A stretch of 64,000 nt of DNA from Halobacteriovoraceae bacterium (GTDB lineage: Bacteria; Bdellovibrionota; Bacteriovoracia; Bacteriovoracales; Bacteriovoracaceae), in NCBI GenBank assembly GCA_020635115.1, contig JACKAK010000005.1:62001-126000 (forward strand). Direction: 5' to 3'. The position numbers and the translations under genes are program-made. The notes beneath the pieces are model-generated. The model was not told the origin of the DNA, made no database searches, and saw only the letters and a list, made by a program, of their open reading frames with translations. Positions 17,544-25,865 of this stretch are shown in pieces. Position 1 is the stretch's first letter, and each line of letters opens with the position of its first letter.

Positions 17544-19459
17544 GCGTAACACTAGATTCAAAGATTCCCGAAGGTGATATTAGAGAAAAATGGGATAATC
17601 ATCGTTTCAATACAAAATTGGTTAACCCATCCAACAAAAGAAAATACAAAGTTATTGTTGTTGGAACAGGCCTGGCCGGAGGGGCCGCCGCAGCGACTCT
17701 CAGTGAGCTAGGTTATCAAGTCGATGCTTTTTGCATTCAAGACTCTGCTAGACGAGCGCATTCCATTGCAGCCCAAGGTGGGATCAATGCAGCTAAAAAT
17801 TATCCAAATGATGGAGACTCTATTTGGAGACTTTTCTATGATACCGTTAAAGGCGGAGACTACCGCGCAAGAGAAGCTAACGTCTATCGTTTAGCACAAG
17901 TTTCGAATAATATTATTGATCAGTGTGCGGCCCAAGGCGTTCCTTTCGCCAGAGAATATGGTGGAACCCTGGCCAATAGATCATTTGGGGGAGCTCAAGT
18001 TTCAAGAACTTTCTATGCAAGGGGTCAAACAGGACAGCAACTTCTTCTCGGAGCCTACTCGGCCATGATGAAACAAGTTAATAAAGGAAAACTCAAAGTA
18101 CACGTCCGAAAAGAAATGGTGGATGTCGTACTCATTGATGGGAAAGCTCGCGGAATAATTGTTAGAGATATTGTGACAGGTGAATTTACTAAACACGTAG
18201 CTGATGCAGTCATTTTAGGAACAGGCGGTTATGGAAATGCCTACTTCCTTTCAACAAATGCAATGGCATCAAACTGCTCCGCTGCATGGAGAGCTCATAA
18301 GAAAGGTGCGTACTTTGCAAATCCTTGCTACACACAAATTCATCCAACTTGTATTCCAGTATCTGGAGATCACCAATCTAAATTAACGCTAATGTCAGAA
18401 TCTTTACGAAACGATGGAAGAGTTTGGGTTCCTAAGGCCCAAGGAGATAGACGTTCAGCTCGAGAGATTCCCGAGGAAGAAAGGGACTATTATCTCGAAA
18501 GAATCTACCCTTCATTCGGAAACCTTGTTCCAAGAGACGTTGCCTCTAGAAATGCGAAACTTCAAGTTGATGCAGGTAAAGGAGTCGGGCAAACTGGAAT
18601 CGCAGTATTTCTAGATTTTGCCGATGCCATAAGAAGAGATGGGCAAGATACAATTAAGGCAAAATACGGAAATCTCTTTGATATGTATCAAAGAATTACC
18701 GATGAAGATCCTTATAAAGTACCAATGAGAATCTATCCAGCGGTTCACTATACAATGGGTGGAGTATGGGTTGACTATAATCTTATGAGTACAATTCCTG
18801 GGCTATTTGTTCTTGGAGAGGCCAATTTTTCAGACCATGGCGCCAACAGACTTGGTGCTTCTGCGCTTATGCAAGGGCTTGCTGATGGTTATTTTGTCAT
18901 TCCATACACATTAGGTGGTTATTTAGCTAAAAATACCCCTGACAAACTCACTACAGATCATGAAGAATTCAATAAAGTACTTAAAGAATCAAAAGATAAA
19001 TTTGAAAAGCTTTTAAGTATTAAAGGGCCAGAGACTGTAGATTATTTTCACAAAGAACTTGGGAAAATAATGTGGGAGTACGTCGGTATGGCCAGAAATG
19101 AAACAGGACTTAAGAAGGCCATTGATCAAATTGGGGCCCTTAGAGCTGACTTTTGGAAAAAAGTAAATGTTCCTGGTAATGGTAATAACATTAATACTGA
19201 ACTAGAAAAAGCAGGTCGTGTTGCTGATTTCTTAGAGATTGGTGAACTGATGGCCAGAGATGCTCTTGAAAGACCTGAGTCTTGTGGTGGACATTTCAGA
19301 GAAGAAAGTCAAACAGAAGAGAACGAAGCAAAAAGGGATGATGAGAACTTTTGTCATGTTGCTGCATGGGAGTGGAAAGGTGAAAACCAAACTCCAATTC
19401 GCCATAAAGAAGAACTTAAGTTTGAATACTGTAAACTAACTCAAAGAAGTTATAAATAG
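17540..19459 (+). CDS. sdhA: Succinate dehydrogenase flavoprotein subunit
   Basis: Flavoprotein of 639 residues. The dinucleotide-binding motif VVGTGLAGGAAAATL is followed by the covalent-FAD His74 in RRAHSIAAQGG. Substrate-site motifs are present: HPTC, the catalytic-Arg region ending GVQ-like KGVGQTG, and HYTMGGVWVDYN, then GLFVLGEANFSDHGANRLGA. The C-terminal CGGHFREE and RDDENFCHVAAWEW segments are typical of the type B family (Bacillus, Bacteroidetes, delta-group). The GTG start has AAGGAG upstream. Oxidises succinate to fumarate on the inner face of the membrane as part of SdhCAB. Confidence 0.96.
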   Translation: MSVTLDSKIPEGDIREKWDNHRFNTKLVNPSNKRKYKVIVVGTGLAGGAAAATLSELGYQVDAFCIQDSARRAHSIAAQGGINAAKNYPNDGDSIWRLFYDTVKGGDYRAREANVYRLAQVSNNIIDQCAAQGVPFAREYGGTLANRSFGGAQVSRTFYARGQTGQQLLLGAYSAMMKQVNKGKLKVHVRKEMVDVVLIDGKARGIIVRDIVTGEFTKHVADAVILGTGGYGNAYFLSTNAMASNCSAAWRAHKKGAYFANPCYTQIHPTCIPVSGDHQSKLTLMSESLRNDGRVWVPKAQGDRRSAREIPEEERDYYLERIYPSFGNLVPRDVASRNAKLQVDAGKGVGQTGIAVFLDFADAIRRDGQDTIKAKYGNLFDMYQRITDEDPYKVPMRIYPAVHYTMGGVWVDYNLMSTIPGLFVLGEANFSDHGANRLGASALMQGLADGYFVIPYTLGGYLAKNTPDKLTTDHEEFNKVLKESKDKFEKLLSIKGPETVDYFHKELGKIMWEYVGMARNETGLKKAIDQIGALRADFWKKVNVPGNGNNINTELEKAGRVADFLEIGELMARDALERPESCGGHFREESQTEENEAKRDDENFCHVAAWEWKGENQTPIRHKEELKFEYCKLTQRSYK

Positions 19460-19468
19460 GAGTACCCT

Positions 19469-20254
19469 ATGGGTGGAAATAGTACTGAAACGATGACGCT
19501 ACATTTAAAAATTTGGCGTCAAGAAAATGCCAACGCAAAAGGGCAAATCGAGGATTATACACTTGAAGGGGTTTCTCCGGATATGTCTTTTTTAGAAATG
19601 CTTGATGTCTTGAATGAAAAATTGGTGAGAGAAAATAAAGACGCAATTGCTTTTGATCACGATTGTAGAGAAGGTATCTGCGGAATGTGCTCACTCATGA
19701 TAAATGGACAGGCCCATGGCCCTCAGGCCGAAACGACGACCTGTCAACTCCATTGTCGCTCATTCAAAGACGGAGATACAGTCGTTATAGAACCCTGGAG
19801 AGCGCGAGCGTTTCCTGTTTTAAAAGATCTCATGGTAGATCGTTCATCTTTTGATGCAATAATGGCCGCTGGTGGGTTCATAGACGTCAATACCGGAAAT
19901 GCCCAAGATGCCAATGCTATTCTTGTAGGAAAAGAAAACGCTGAACTTTCAATGGACGCTGCTGCTTGTATTGGTTGTGGTGCTTGTGTTGCAAGTTGTA
20001 AAAACGCTTCTGCCATGCTTTTTGTCTCTGCAAAAGTTTCACAGTATGCTTTACTTCCTCAAGGTCAAGTTGAAGCTGAACAAAGAGTGCAAAACATGGT
20101 GGCAAAAATGGACGAATTAGGTTTTGGAAATTGTACCAATGAAGCAGAGTGTGAAGCATCTTGTCCTAAAGGAATTTCAATAAGCAATATTGCTAGAATG
20201 AATAGAGAATTTTTGAAATCTGCAGTTTTTGCTAGAAGTACACCATCCATATAA
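19469..20254 (+). CDS. sdhB: Succinate dehydrogenase iron-sulfur subunit
   Basis: Iron-sulfur subunit of 261 residues. The plant-type [2Fe-2S] ligands are in CREGICGMC plus the later TTTCQLH cysteine. The C-terminal ferredoxin domain has CIGCGACVASC and CEASCPKG, giving the [4Fe-4S] and [3Fe-4S] centres. It carries electrons from SdhA to the haems in SdhC. It lies 9 bases after sdhA with AGGAG in the gap, and a terminator follows, closing the sdhCAB operon. Confidence 0.96.
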   Translation: MGGNSTETMTLHLKIWRQENANAKGQIEDYTLEGVSPDMSFLEMLDVLNEKLVRENKDAIAFDHDCREGICGMCSLMINGQAHGPQAETTTCQLHCRSFKDGDTVVIEPWRARAFPVLKDLMVDRSSFDAIMAAGGFIDVNTGNAQDANAILVGKENAELSMDAAACIGCGACVASCKNASAMLFVSAKVSQYALLPQGQVEAEQRVQNMVAKMDELGFGNCTNEAECEASCPKGISISNIARMNREFLKSAVFARSTPSI

Positions 20255-20260
20255 CAGGAT

Positions 20261-20280
20261 AGGCCTCTTTTAAGAGGCCT
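20261..20280 (+). terminator. Terminator after sdhB
   Basis: AGGCCTCTT (20261-20269) pairs perfectly with AAGAGGCCT (20272-20280), with a 2-base nominal loop, 6 bases after the sdhB stop; the T-tail is short (TTTG). Confidence 0.7.
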
Positions 20281-20328
20281 TTGCATTCTACCTTGACTGA
20301 GTCTACAAAAATGGCCTAACTAGCAAAT

Positions 20329-21420
20329 ATGTTGATCTATTCAAATGCTATTAATGCTTTTATTAGAAATGTTCACTCACATGCCTTAAAGATTTTGTAC
20401 AGTGAATGCCGTCTTGAAATAAAAGGTAAAAAAGTATTGTTCAAAGGGTATCTTTATCCTTTAAGTATTGTTGTCTTCAATAATCCAAACCAACTTGGGT
20501 ATTTCGACTATAAGTATTTTCAAATAGGTATAAATCAAATTCTTTTTGAACGAGTCGATCAAAATCTTCTACTCAAAGTTTTGCGGCATGAGTTAGCACA
20601 TTTTATGACTTACTTGAACTATGGCGAAGGAGTCACAGCTCATGGTGAAGAATTCAAATGTATTTGTGAAAAGTTCAATTGGCCAAAAGAAATTTCAAAG
20701 GCATCGTTGGATTTGAAAAACTTAATCCCAACAAATAATGGAAAAGACTTAAAGGTTCGAAAACAAATCAAAAAATTATTTGAACTCGCCAAGAGTTCCA
20801 ATCTACATGAAGCACAAGAAGCAACCCGAAAGGCCAACGAATTACTTGCCAAATATAATTTGGAAAATGCATTAGAATTTTCTGAAGAAGAAAACGTTTA
20901 TGTTAAAGATGTTCTCATATACAAAAAAAATAATAAAAAATTACATGCTATTTATGAAATCCTCACCTATTTTAATGTTTCACCTTTTTTTTCAAAAGGA
21001 CAGGGGGAATGTAAGTTAGGTGTCCTAGGAGATTTACTTAGTGTTGAGAGTGCTGATTATATTGCAAATTTTTTAGATCATGAATTTGAAAGACTTTGGA
21101 AAATCAATAAGAAAAACAATTCTAATCTCAAGGGTTCAGTAATGAAAAATTCTTTTTTCACAGGTCTATCATTTGGTTTTTGTGAAAAACTTAAGGCCCA
21201 AAAATATCAATATCAAATTCATGGTTATAATCTTGTACAAATTGATAAAAGACTCGAACAAATGAGACGAATTGCATTTCCAAGACTTGGCCATACATCA
21301 AGTTCGGCCCAAGTAAATAATCAAAGCAGAAATCTTGGTATTGAATCAGGTCGGAACTTAAATATCCGCCATGGGCTAAACATGAATCAAACACTCTTTT
21401 TGCCAGGAGAAAAAAATTGA
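20329..21420 (+). CDS. SprT-like zinc protease domain plus DUF2786 protein
   Basis: Protein of 363 residues with two parts. Residues about 1-120 form a SprT-like domain: FQIGINQILF, the zinc motif VLRHELAHFMTYL (HExxH) and a later HGEEFKCICEKF, where the third ligand His usually lies. Residues about 140-180 match DUF2786, KKLFELAKSSNLHEAQEATR and ANELLAKYNL. This combination occurs in many proteobacterial proteins. SprT-like proteases (Spartan relatives) can cleave DNA-crosslinked proteins, but a role here is inferred. The C-terminal 80 residues are Arg/Asn-rich. No signal peptide. It overlaps the next gene by 4 bases (TTGA), so they are coupled. Confidence 0.75.
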   Translation: MLIYSNAINAFIRNVHSHALKILYSECRLEIKGKKVLFKGYLYPLSIVVFNNPNQLGYFDYKYFQIGINQILFERVDQNLLLKVLRHELAHFMTYLNYGEGVTAHGEEFKCICEKFNWPKEISKASLDLKNLIPTNNGKDLKVRKQIKKLFELAKSSNLHEAQEATRKANELLAKYNLENALEFSEEENVYVKDVLIYKKNNKKLHAIYEILTYFNVSPFFSKGQGECKLGVLGDLLSVESADYIANFLDHEFERLWKINKKNNSNLKGSVMKNSFFTGLSFGFCEKLKAQKYQYQIHGYNLVQIDKRLEQMRRIAFPRLGHTSSSAQVNNQSRNLGIESGRNLNIRHGLNMNQTLFLPGEKN

Positions 21421-21866
21421 AAATTTCAAATTTAGAAGAATTTTATAAAAAAATTAATTCATATGATCGACATATGGGTCTGGATTTTTCCATCGATGGG
21501 CCTGGAGATATCACTTATCACCTTGAGGTTACAAAAATTCATCTATCAAGTCCTGGAACTGCACATGGGGCAGTCACAGCTGGTATGATGGATGCTACTC
21601 TTGGAATGACAGCTCTTTCACATGCTGTTACAGAAGATAAATTTTGTTCGACTGTAGAGTTCAAAATTAATTTTATTACTCCTGTTAAGGAGGGTGATGT
21701 TCTCATCGGTAAAGGGCAAATTGATCACAAAGGAAAATCTCTCGTTATTGTTAGTGGGCAAATTAAGAAAAAAGAAGATAACAAACTTGTTGCAACCGGT
21801 TTGGGAACGTTTAACCTCTATCCCATGGAAAAAAAGGATATAGAACAATGGATAAAACCAGAATAG
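21417..21866 (+). CDS. PaaI-type hotdog thioesterase
   Basis: Hotdog-fold protein of 149 residues. The family core is readable: HLSSPGTAHGAVTAGMMDATLGM (here only HGAVTAGMMDATLG is diagnostic) with the helix-capping GG/HG-x-x-x-x-x-x-D arrangement, then EFKINFITPVKEGDVLIG and KGKSLVIVSGQI. Such enzymes hydrolyse acyl-CoA or aryl-CoA thioesters; the acyl specificity cannot be read. The TTG start overlaps the upstream stop and follows AGGAG with 9-base spacing; no in-frame ATG lies nearby. Its 3' end overlaps the DUF423 gene by 19 bases, so the three genes 20329-22246 form an operon. Confidence 0.8.
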   Translation: MKISNLEEFYKKINSYDRHMGLDFSIDGPGDITYHLEVTKIHLSSPGTAHGAVTAGMMDATLGMTALSHAVTEDKFCSTVEFKINFITPVKEGDVLIGKGQIDHKGKSLVIVSGQIKKKEDNKLVATGLGTFNLYPMEKKDIEQWIKPE

Positions 21867-22246
21867 ATAAATTCAAATTTGATTTCGTCATATTTTGCCT
21901 CCTCATGTTTTTAGCAGTGGCACTGGGTGCATTTGGCGCACATGGATTAGAGTCAAAATTAACGACCAAAATGATGAAAACCTATCATACCGGCAATCAA
22001 TATCACTACTATATGGCCTTTTCATATTTCATGGTTTCACTTTTAAAAGTGTATTTCCCAAATATAAAAATAAAAATTGTAAAACTATTGATCATTGTCG
22101 GTTTATTTCTGTTTAGTGGCTGCTGTTACCTCTACGCACTTAGTGGATTAAAGTTTTTAGTTATATTGGTTCCACTCGGAGGAACAGCATTTTTGGCCGC
22201 ATGGCCTGTGCTGGCGTATAAAATTTCAAATGAAAAAGTGAGTTAA
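21848..22246 (+). CDS. DUF423 family membrane protein
   Basis: Protein of 132 residues with four hydrophobic helices. The diagnostic DUF423 (YgdD/TMEM256) motif is present in the first helix, ALGAFGAHGLESKL, followed by TYHTGNQYHYYMAFSY, the characteristic TG-x-x-YH block. Family function is unknown. It ends at 22246 and overlaps by 4 bases the stop of the split lipoprotein gene that reads from the other strand. Confidence 0.85.
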   Translation: MDKTRIDKFKFDFVIFCLLMFLAVALGAFGAHGLESKLTTKMMKTYHTGNQYHYYMAFSYFMVSLLKVYFPNIKIKIVKLLIIVGLFLFSGCCYLYALSGLKFLVILVPLGGTAFLAAWPVLAYKISNEKVS

Positions 22247-22386
22247 TTCCAAATCGGTGTTGAAATTGTAGGTGCCGGAAAATCATAATCAATATACATA
22301 TCGAAATTGTCATAATTTTCAAAAGATGTAAAAAGATAAGGCCATATATCTGTACCAAACAGCGCCGAAAACTGTGGTTTAATAGG
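22243..22386 (-). pseudogene. Lipoprotein gene, 3' part, cut off by an IS605-type element
   Basis: Encodes 47 residues in a continuous frame (PIKPQFSALFGTDIWPYLF ... STPIWN, stop), with no start codon or ribosome site of its own. Removing the element at 22387-24118 joins it in frame to the 276 codons at 24119-24946. The joined sequence aligns with the neighbouring paralogue: VYHW-PIKPQFSALFG against NIF-PIVFDYADEFG. This shows the gene was intact before insertion and encoded about 323 residues. Confidence 0.8.
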
Positions 22387-22396
22387 TTGACGTCCG

Positions 22397-22416
22397 CCCC
22401 TCCGTAAACGGAGGGG
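22397..22416 (-). ncRNA. Hairpin of a candidate omega RNA, element 3
   Basis: Perfect inverted repeat of 9 bp with a 2-base gap, 14 bases downstream of the tnpB stop and 10 bases before the element's right end. In related elements this hairpin is part of the TnpB guide RNA scaffold, and the guide follows the end of the element. The predicted guide here is CCTATTAAACCACAGTTTTC, which belongs to the interrupted lipoprotein gene. Confidence 0.45.
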
Positions 22417-22429
22417 ATTCCTAGTGTGC

Positions 22430-23653
22430 TTATACACTACTAGAGGTTACCGCTTCAAAGATTGGTGCAACCACCACATCTCCACGGTCTCTTCGGGAGC
22501 GCCCCTCCCTGTCTATATTTTTACTTCCATTTTTATCAGCATCTTCCACATGGCCACAGTTTAAGCACTTAAAGGCTTTTCCCTTCCTGTTTCTTTTATC
22601 ATTGTAGAGACACTCACTACATCTTGTACTTGTGAATCTAGGATTCACAAGCTCAAGATATCCACTACCCCATTCAGTTTTATACTTTAACTGGAGGGCA
22701 AAAATTCCCCAGCCCTGAAAGAGAATCTCTCGATTTAGACCTGATTTGGCCTTTACATTTTTTCCAGGAGATTCCAAGCTTCCTTTTGCTGATTTTGACA
22801 TGTTTTTTATCTTCAGATCTTCTAAACTTACATAGCTGTGGTTCTTGGCAACGTAAGTGGATGCTTTATGAAGAAAATCATGTCTAATTCTTGCTATTTT
22901 TGAGTGCAGTTTTCTTAATTGATTTTGAATTCTTTTCCATTTTTCTGAAAATTTCTTTTTCAATTTTAGACGCTTTTGAAGAGCTTTGATTCTTTCTCTT
23001 AATTCTTTACATTTCACTGGAAGAGTTAATTGGATATCTTTTAAACTGTCTGCCTCATAGCTCAAAACAAGCGTCTCAGCTATTCCTCGATCAATCCCGA
23101 CGTTTGGATTATTATTTTTTGCTACTTCAATGTCTTTTTCAACACAAAAACTAATATACCAACCATCAGATTCTTTTTTAATCGTTGCATTCTTGATTTT
23201 TCCCTCAATTTGCCTAGATAGTCTAAAAGCTACCTCTCCTGCTTTGGGCAATTTTACAAAGGCCTTCTTATTACTGACTTTTCTGATCTCAAACTGTTTT
23301 GGGTCAGGAAAACGAAATGAGTCACCAAAATGTCTTTTTTTAAATTTAGGAAACCCAAAGCCACTTCTCCAAAATGACTTAAAGGCCTTATCTAGGTCTT
23401 TCAACGATTGTTGCAGTATTTGGGCAGGAGCTTCTTTTATCCACTCAAATCCTTCAACTTTCTTTAAATTCTTTAACTCATTGGCCTGATCAAAATAGTT
23501 GGTTCCTTTTCGATATTGATTCCATGACAATATTCTATGTTCCAGGCATAAGTTGTAAAGAAAGCGGCATGTCCCGGCCCATATCCCAAAAAGTCTTTCC
23601 TGAGAAACAGTCGGTAGCATTTTAAATTTATAGGCCATATTGATCGCTTTCAT
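22430..23653 (-). CDS. tnpB: TnpB, RNA-guided nuclease of element 3
   Basis: TnpB of 407 residues, near the canonical length. It starts at the usual place (MAYKFKMLPTVSQE). RuvC residues are all there: Asp in VGIDRGIAET, Glu in VSLEDL and Asp in VEDADKNGSKNI. The zinc ribbon is CSEC...CLNC. It shares the RIRHDFLHKAS and NMSKSAKG-x-LE-x-PGKN blocks with the other TnpB in this window, so they are homologues from one subfamily. A GTG at 23659 is an alternative start. Because the partner tnpA is broken, this nuclease may persist without transposition. Confidence 0.9.
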   Translation of the reverse strand: MKAINMAYKFKMLPTVSQERLFGIWAGTCRFLYNLCLEHRILSWNQYRKGTNYFDQANELKNLKKVEGFEWIKEAPAQILQQSLKDLDKAFKSFWRSGFGFPKFKKRHFGDSFRFPDPKQFEIRKVSNKKAFVKLPKAGEVAFRLSRQIEGKIKNATIKKESDGWYISFCVEKDIEVAKNNNPNVGIDRGIAETLVLSYEADSLKDIQLTLPVKCKELRERIKALQKRLKLKKKFSEKWKRIQNQLRKLHSKIARIRHDFLHKASTYVAKNHSYVSLEDLKIKNMSKSAKGSLESPGKNVKAKSGLNREILFQGWGIFALQLKYKTEWGSGYLELVNPRFTSTRCSECLYNDKRNRKGKAFKCLNCGHVEDADKNGSKNIDREGRSRRDRGDVVVAPIFEAVTSSSV

Positions 23654-23711
23654 CTCCACATGAGGATATCATCAATTGACAGGTTAGAAAAGCTCAAATA
23701 TTAATTAGTCT

Positions 23712-24061
23712 ATGAGTAATTTAAATTCAAAAAAAGCGATCAAGGAACGCACAAATCCGAAGATTAGACATGGAAGGCATTGTATTTTTCTTATTCACGC
23801 ACACTTAGTCTTTGTGACTAAATATAGAAGAGTATGTTTTACACCAAGAGTATTATATCACCTAAAATAGCTCTCTCTCGTTTGGTTGGTTCATTGAAAG
23901 GTGTGTCTTCACGTTATGTTCGAGAAGCAAATTATCCTGAAATCAAAAAAAAGTTATGGGGCAAGGCCCTATGGTCACCCAGCTATTTTGCTGGTAGTTG
24001 TGGTGGAGCATCGCTAGATGTTATTAAACAGTATATTCAGGATCAGGAAAGACCTGAGTGA
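23712..24061 (+). pseudogene. TnpA of element 3, internally deleted
   Basis: The N-terminal 52 codons read as IS200 TnpA (HLVFVTKYRRVCFTPRVLYHL) and stop at TAG (23868-23870). The C-terminal part continues in another frame: SPKIALSRLVGSLKGVSSR to VIKQYIQDQERPE, including the catalytic-Tyr helix. Comparison with the intact TnpA at 1094-1516 shows about 30 residues missing at the joint, exactly the stretch with the HUH metal site. The junction is TATCACCTAAAATAG. The transposase cannot be active. Confidence 0.88.
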
Positions 24062-24118
24062 CCTCGCCGGTGGGCGTTTGCTTGTATCACCGCACTGAAG
24101 TACGGTGTTTTACGCAAA

Positions 24119-24946
24119 CCAATGATAAACGTGCGCAACGCCGGTGCAGTTTGTTTGATTTTTATAAACATATAGAAAAGCATAGAAATCACTTGAACCA
24201 GGCGGAGGAATGGGAACTTGAACATTATCAACTAATGTATTCCCATCAAAATTTGATCCACCGATTGCATCCCCCATACAATCACTATGGATGGGAGGAG
24301 ATACGGAGTTGCTCAACTGCAGTAATTCCGAGAGTGAGATATCTGCACGTACTAATGGATAAGAAGGTATCACAACTTTAAATGATGCCACACCTCCATT
24401 AGCAGCGGTTAAACAAGTATTTCCGTAAGCTGTGGCATATGAAGTAAATTCAGCATTATTACAAACCATAACTCTTAGTTCTCGGAAACGATCATCATCT
24501 TCATCATAGGCCATGTATCCAGGAGATAAAAAAGCACCGGCAAATAGCGGATTTTTACATTTTGATCTCTCTAATACCCCATTCACAGTCATCACTCCGC
24601 TTAAAAAAAGTGTGAATTTTTCACACCAAATTTGAGCTCTCCCAAAAGTTGAGTCCATATTTTCATAGGCCATAAAACGAAATTCCCAATTGCCTGGAGG
24701 GAGTGGATGTGGATACTCAAGATCAATATCTTGGACAATTTCAGGGACATTGAAAGAGAATCTATCTCCAGTATCTAAATGTAGCCCAAAGATTTGGACT
24801 CCATTGATGCTAATAGATGAGGCCATTAAGGAAGATGTATCAATTTTAAAGCGAACTTTTGAAAATTGATTATTCCTTCCACATGTAGAAAAAAGTGCAG
24901 CAAAAATTAACGTAAAAAATATTTTAATAAAACGTTGTTTCAACAT
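24119..24946 (-). pseudogene. Lipoprotein gene, 5' part (276 codons), interrupted by element 3
   Basis: Encodes a lipoprotein with signal peptide and lipobox (LIFAALFSTC). It is a paralogue of the next gene upstream (24924-25790): both have GRN near the lipidated Cys, an IFG-x-HL-x-x-x-D-x-F block, (S/P)G-x-W-x-FR, NPLFAGAF/HPVFAGEL, a VMVCN/VYFCS strand and a terminal KV-x-IP-IP region. As sequenced, translation runs three codons into the element (FA, stop at 24110). It overlaps the upstream paralogue's 3' end by 23 bases, so the pair was an operon. A truncated protein lacking its last 47 residues may still be made. Confidence 0.8.
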
Positions 24947-25790
24947 CTACAAGTACTCTCATTTCAGATGAAGTTATAAATTTTCTTTTTATTCCAAATT
25001 CATCGGCATAGTCAAAAACAATGGGAAAGATATTGATTGGTGCTCCTGAACAAACTTGATTATCAAAAACAGCAATTAGACCATAAAGCTCTTGTGAATT
25101 GACATAGGGAATAGGTATCTTGACTTTATATATATCATTTCCCCCTGCAGGGCCTGCGAGACAGCCATTATGCAAGAAATCAGTCGCCGGCAACCCCCGA
25201 ATTTTTTGAATAATATTTCTATTTAGTTCAACTCCATGAACTGGTGTTCGAGGATAAACGACTTTAAATGATTTTAAATGCATATCCTCAAGACAAGAGG
25301 AATTGTCCCCAGCACTAAATGCGCTTTGACTACAAAAGTAAACATGCAAAGATTTGAGCTGAGAGTTGGTCGTTGAAAAAGCACCATTAAGACCAAGTTC
25401 TCCTGCAAAAACAGGATGATTACAATCAGTTTTTGTTAGCTTTATATCAAATTCATATGTTCCACCACTCAATTGAGCTTTTATCTGGCCACAATATGTA
25501 GGTAAATCATTTAATGGATTACCATCTGTAAAGTGGATGGCCCTAAAATTCCAATCTCCCGAAGAAAGAAGTTGCTCAAATTCCCTTTTGTCTCCAGAGG
25601 TGTCTAAAAATGTCGAAAATGTATCTTTAAGTTGGAGATGTCTCCCAAAGATAAAAACCCCTCCATCTGCGGACATTACCCCTTCTATTCTCGGAAACGA
25701 AAACTTAACCAACGACTTGTTATTAGATTCATTTCTTCCACAAGACAGGAATAGCAACGATATCAAAATCAAAAGGATGCGTTTATTCAT
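24924..25790 (-). CDS. Lipoprotein, paralogue of the split gene downstream
   Basis: Protein of 288 residues with a signal peptide and lipobox (LLFLSC). Cys-rich mature part: pairs such as TYCGQIK, TDCNHPVFAG, VYFCSQSAF, SSCLEDM and NGCLAG suggest disulfides and an extracytoplasmic location, probably on the outer membrane. No domain was recognised; the predicted strands with Gly turns suggest a beta-sandwich. It is divergent from the FecR gene, with 75 bases between, and leads the operon that contains the interrupted paralogue. Confidence 0.7.
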   Translation of the reverse strand: MNKRILLILISLLFLSCGRNESNNKSLVKFSFPRIEGVMSADGGVFIFGRHLQLKDTFSTFLDTSGDKREFEQLLSSGDWNFRAIHFTDGNPLNDLPTYCGQIKAQLSGGTYEFDIKLTKTDCNHPVFAGELGLNGAFSTTNSQLKSLHVYFCSQSAFSAGDNSSCLEDMHLKSFKVVYPRTPVHGVELNRNIIQKIRGLPATDFLHNGCLAGPAGGNDIYKVKIPIPYVNSQELYGLIAVFDNQVCSGAPINIFPIVFDYADEFGIKRKFITSSEMRVLVDVETTFY

Positions 25791-25865
25791 AGAACTATAA
25801 GAATATATTCATAACCTCTTGTCAATTGAGATTGTTTATTTCTAGAATGTTTACGGAGGTCTAAT

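Larger units (their letters stand above)
22387..24118 (-). mobile_element. Third IS605-type element, inserted in a lipoprotein gene
   Basis: A 1,732-bp element, different in sequence from the 1.94-kb copies but with the same divergent layout (tnpB minus, tnpA plus). The right end carries a perfect 9-bp hairpin (CCCCTCCGT/ACGGAGGGG, 22397-22416) and ends GGACGTCAA on the minus strand, a very common TnpB-element terminus. The left end folds as CACCGTAC/GTGCGGTG inside a longer GTTTGC/GCAAAC stem near 24075-24118. Boundaries were fixed by requiring restoration of the interrupted lipoprotein frame; the left flank on the element strand is CATTGG. No target duplication. Confidence 0.85.

Noticed and set aside
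24058..24381. Plus-strand open frame of 107 codons over the left end of element 3
   Set aside because: It spans element and lipoprotein DNA in antisense; the lipoprotein frame on the other strand is supported by its paralogue.
25819..25848. TTGTCA/TAGAAT promoter before the FecR gene
   Set aside because: The implied transcript start would fall on the ribosome site CGGAGG, so it is unlikely to be the working promoter.
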